Positions 6,301-7,107 of a stretch of DNA of 7,107 nt are shown one piece after another. The position numbers and the translations under genes are program-made. The notes under the pieces are model-generated. The model was given only the letters and a program-made list of their open reading frames with translations, did no database searches and was not told the origin of the DNA. The first letter of the stretch is position 1, and every line of letters begins with the position of its first letter. This stretch comes from JAERML01 sp035687895. GTDB taxonomy: Bacteria; Bacteroidota; Ignavibacteria; UBA10030; UBA6906. The stretch is from the NCBI GenBank assembly GCA_035687895.1, contig DASRUE010000223.1, positions 1 through 7,107 of the forward strand, read 5' to 3'.

Positions 6301-6686
6301 TCACAGCGAGATATCATCGGGAGATTCCTCAGCGATACCGGCTTGAAGCCGGCAAGTGCGAGAAGTGTGGTCACATCGACTTCCCACCGAGACTCGTTTG
6401 TTCCAAATGCAAAGGTCGGAAGTTTACAACGGTCCCTCTCAATGATGAAGGAAAGATCGTCACGTACACCGTTGTGCGCGTTGCCTCTGACAAGTTCTCG
6501 AAGGAAACTCCCTTTGCCGTCGGCATCGTTGAGCTGAATGATGGAGTGAAGGTGACGACGCAGATTGCAGATGTCGATCCGGATGAACTGCAGATCGGAC
6601 AGAAAGTGAAACTTGTGTTTCGGAGAATCCAGGAAGATGGCAAAGCGGGGATTCTCTGTTACGGTTACAAGGCAGTGACGGCGTAA
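6297..6686 (+). CDS. DUF35 OB-fold zinc-ribbon protein, thiolase/HMG-CoA synthase partner
   Basis: This small 129-residue protein has a rubredoxin-like zinc ribbon with C21-x2-C24 and C35-x2-C38, followed by an OB-fold (about 45-125) containing DEGKIVTYTVVR (50-61) and PFAVGIVEL (72-80). In the archaeal complex a protein of this family sits between thiolase and HMG-CoA synthase and shares a CoA-binding site, allowing acetoacetyl-CoA to be channelled. In other systems DUF35 partners thiolase-like aldolases. All four zinc-binding cysteines are present and the length is normal. The start is ATG 6297, overlapping the thiolase stop as ATGA, with TGGAGG (6287-6292) 4 bases upstream. A longer reading from TTG 6270 would lack this ribosome site and add non-family residues. 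The gene is the third of a translationally coupled trio, so it very probably acts with its two neighbours. Repeat DNA starts 4 bases after its stop. Confidence 0.93.
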   Translation: MITARYHREIPQRYRLEAGKCEKCGHIDFPPRLVCSKCKGRKFTTVPLNDEGKIVTYTVVRVASDKFSKETPFAVGIVELNDGVKVTTQIADVDPDELQIGQKVKLVFRRIQEDGKAGILCYGYKAVTA

Positions 6687-6690
6687 ATGA

Positions 6691-6806
6691 AACCACGAAT
6701 TACACGGAACCGCACGGATAAGAAAGAATTGAATATGTTGAATCAGTGCACATCTGTGTCATCCCCGCCTGCCTTATCGAATTCTGTTTGGCGGGCAGGC
6801 GTGGTT
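6691..6806. repeat. Palindromic repeat with AACCAC...GTGGTT ends, copy 2
   Basis: AACCAC (6691-6696) and GTGGTT (6801-6806) are exact inverted ends. The left arm (ACCACGAATTACACGGA, then CGCACGGAT) matches imperfectly the complement of the right arm (CAGTGCACATCTGTGTCAT, 6745-6763 region). AATTGAAT occurs near the centre (6728-6735), as in copy 1 at 2129-2236. A GC-rich palindrome (6763-6799) interrupts the right end. The element fills most of the gap between the DUF35 and AtuA-like genes, and its last base begins the TAA that closes the AtuA-like frame upstream. It could affect read-through or RNA stability inside the operon. Confidence 0.7.
6763..6799 (-). repeat. GC-rich small palindrome, copy C, nested in AACCAC element 2
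   Basis: On the minus strand it reads CCTGCCCGCC, a 16-base variable centre, then GGCAGGCGGGG. These are exactly the ends of copy B, while the centre is unrelated. It lies one base before the terminal GTGGTT of its host repeat, between GTGTCAT and CGTGGTT. Removing it restores a right arm like that of copy 1 (GTGTCCTCCGTGGTT). No clear target duplication is visible. Confidence 0.62.
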
Positions 6807-6832
6807 AATGCTTTGATGCTCATTGGCATACG

Positions 6833-7107
6833 TTGAAAGAAAAAATTAGAATAGCATCCGGTCAGGGTTTCTGGGGTGATTTGCAGACTGCCCCCTACGA
6901 TCAAGTCAGCAAGGGCCCGATTGATTATATCATGATGGACTTCCTGGCTGAAGTTACAATGTCCATCATGCAGAAACAGAAGAAGCGTAATCCAGAACTT
7001 GGCTACGCAAAGGACTTGGTGCCGTTGGTCGAGCACATCCTCCCGACCTGCATGGAGAAAGACATCAAGATCATCACCAACGGCGGTGGTGTGAACCCTG
7101 CGGGATG
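6833..7107 (+). CDS. AtuA-family (DUF1446) protein, 3' end cut by window
   Basis: This is the first 91 codons plus two bases of a gene that runs off the window. The reading KEKIRIASGQGFWGD (2-16), GPIDYIMMDFLAEVTMSIMQ (28-47), NPELGYAKDLVPLVEHILP (53-71) and KIITNGGGVNPAG (79-91) follows the N-terminal pattern of the AtuA/DUF1446 family. AtuA is named for acyclic terpene utilization in Pseudomonas, but its biochemical step is not firmly known. The frame is open only from 6809, after a TAA at 6806-6808. It contains no in-frame ATG early enough, so TTG 6833 is the likely start and gives the expected N-terminus. No clear Shine-Dalgarno sequence precedes it. It lies 146 bases after the DUF35 gene across repeat DNA, so co-transcription is likely but unproven. 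Its presence suggests acyl-CoA chemistry on a branched or isoprenoid substrate. Confidence 0.84.
   Translation, partial: MKEKIRIASGQGFWGDLQTAPYDQVSKGPIDYIMMDFLAEVTMSIMQKQKKRNPELGYAKDLVPLVEHILPTCMEKDIKIITNGGGVNPAG

Overview
The window is most likely bacterial. It carries a full-length bacterial-type aspartyl-tRNA synthetase with a GAD insertion domain, strong Shine-Dalgarno sequences, non-AUG starts and intergenic palindromic repeats of a kind common in bacterial genomes. The phylum cannot be fixed from this sequence. A DUF3224 protein, a group 1 truncated globin and repeat-rich spacers would suit many environmental lineages; an FCB-group or similar origin is only a weak guess. All supported genes are on the + strand, and the genes at both window edges are cut off.

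Left part (1-1856): three small accessory genes. These are the 3' part of a truncated hemoglobin, a probable lipoprotein with a BamE/SmpA-like motif, and a DUF3224 beta-barrel protein. Between the globin and the lipoprotein lies a long imperfect palindrome built like an integron attC site, so these genes may be, or may once have been, integron cassettes.

Middle (1857-4040): a 414-base gene-free stretch made almost wholly of palindromic repeats, then aspS. The repeats are a hairpin, a GTCATT...AATGAC element whose chance translation gives the familiar 'EATKQS'/'SDEAIS' peptides, and an AACCAC...GTGGTT element. The last two each carry a smaller GC-rich palindrome inserted within them. A good sigma70-like promoter lies between them, which would put the AACCAC element in the aspS leader. 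aspS starts at TTG.

Right part (4090-7107): a tightly packed HMG-CoA synthase / SCP2-type thiolase / DUF35 operon. This is the gene set of the archaeal thiolase-HMG-CoA synthase complex that makes HMG-CoA for the mevalonate pathway. It is followed, after a second AACCAC...GTGGTT repeat with a third copy of the GC-rich palindrome, by the 5' part of an AtuA-family (DUF1446, acyclic terpene utilization) gene. That neighbour makes a role in branched or isoprenoid acyl-CoA metabolism as plausible as mevalonate synthesis. The most notable points are this archaeal-type module next to an AtuA-like gene in an apparently bacterial genome, the nested repeat-in-repeat architecture, and the attC-like site.
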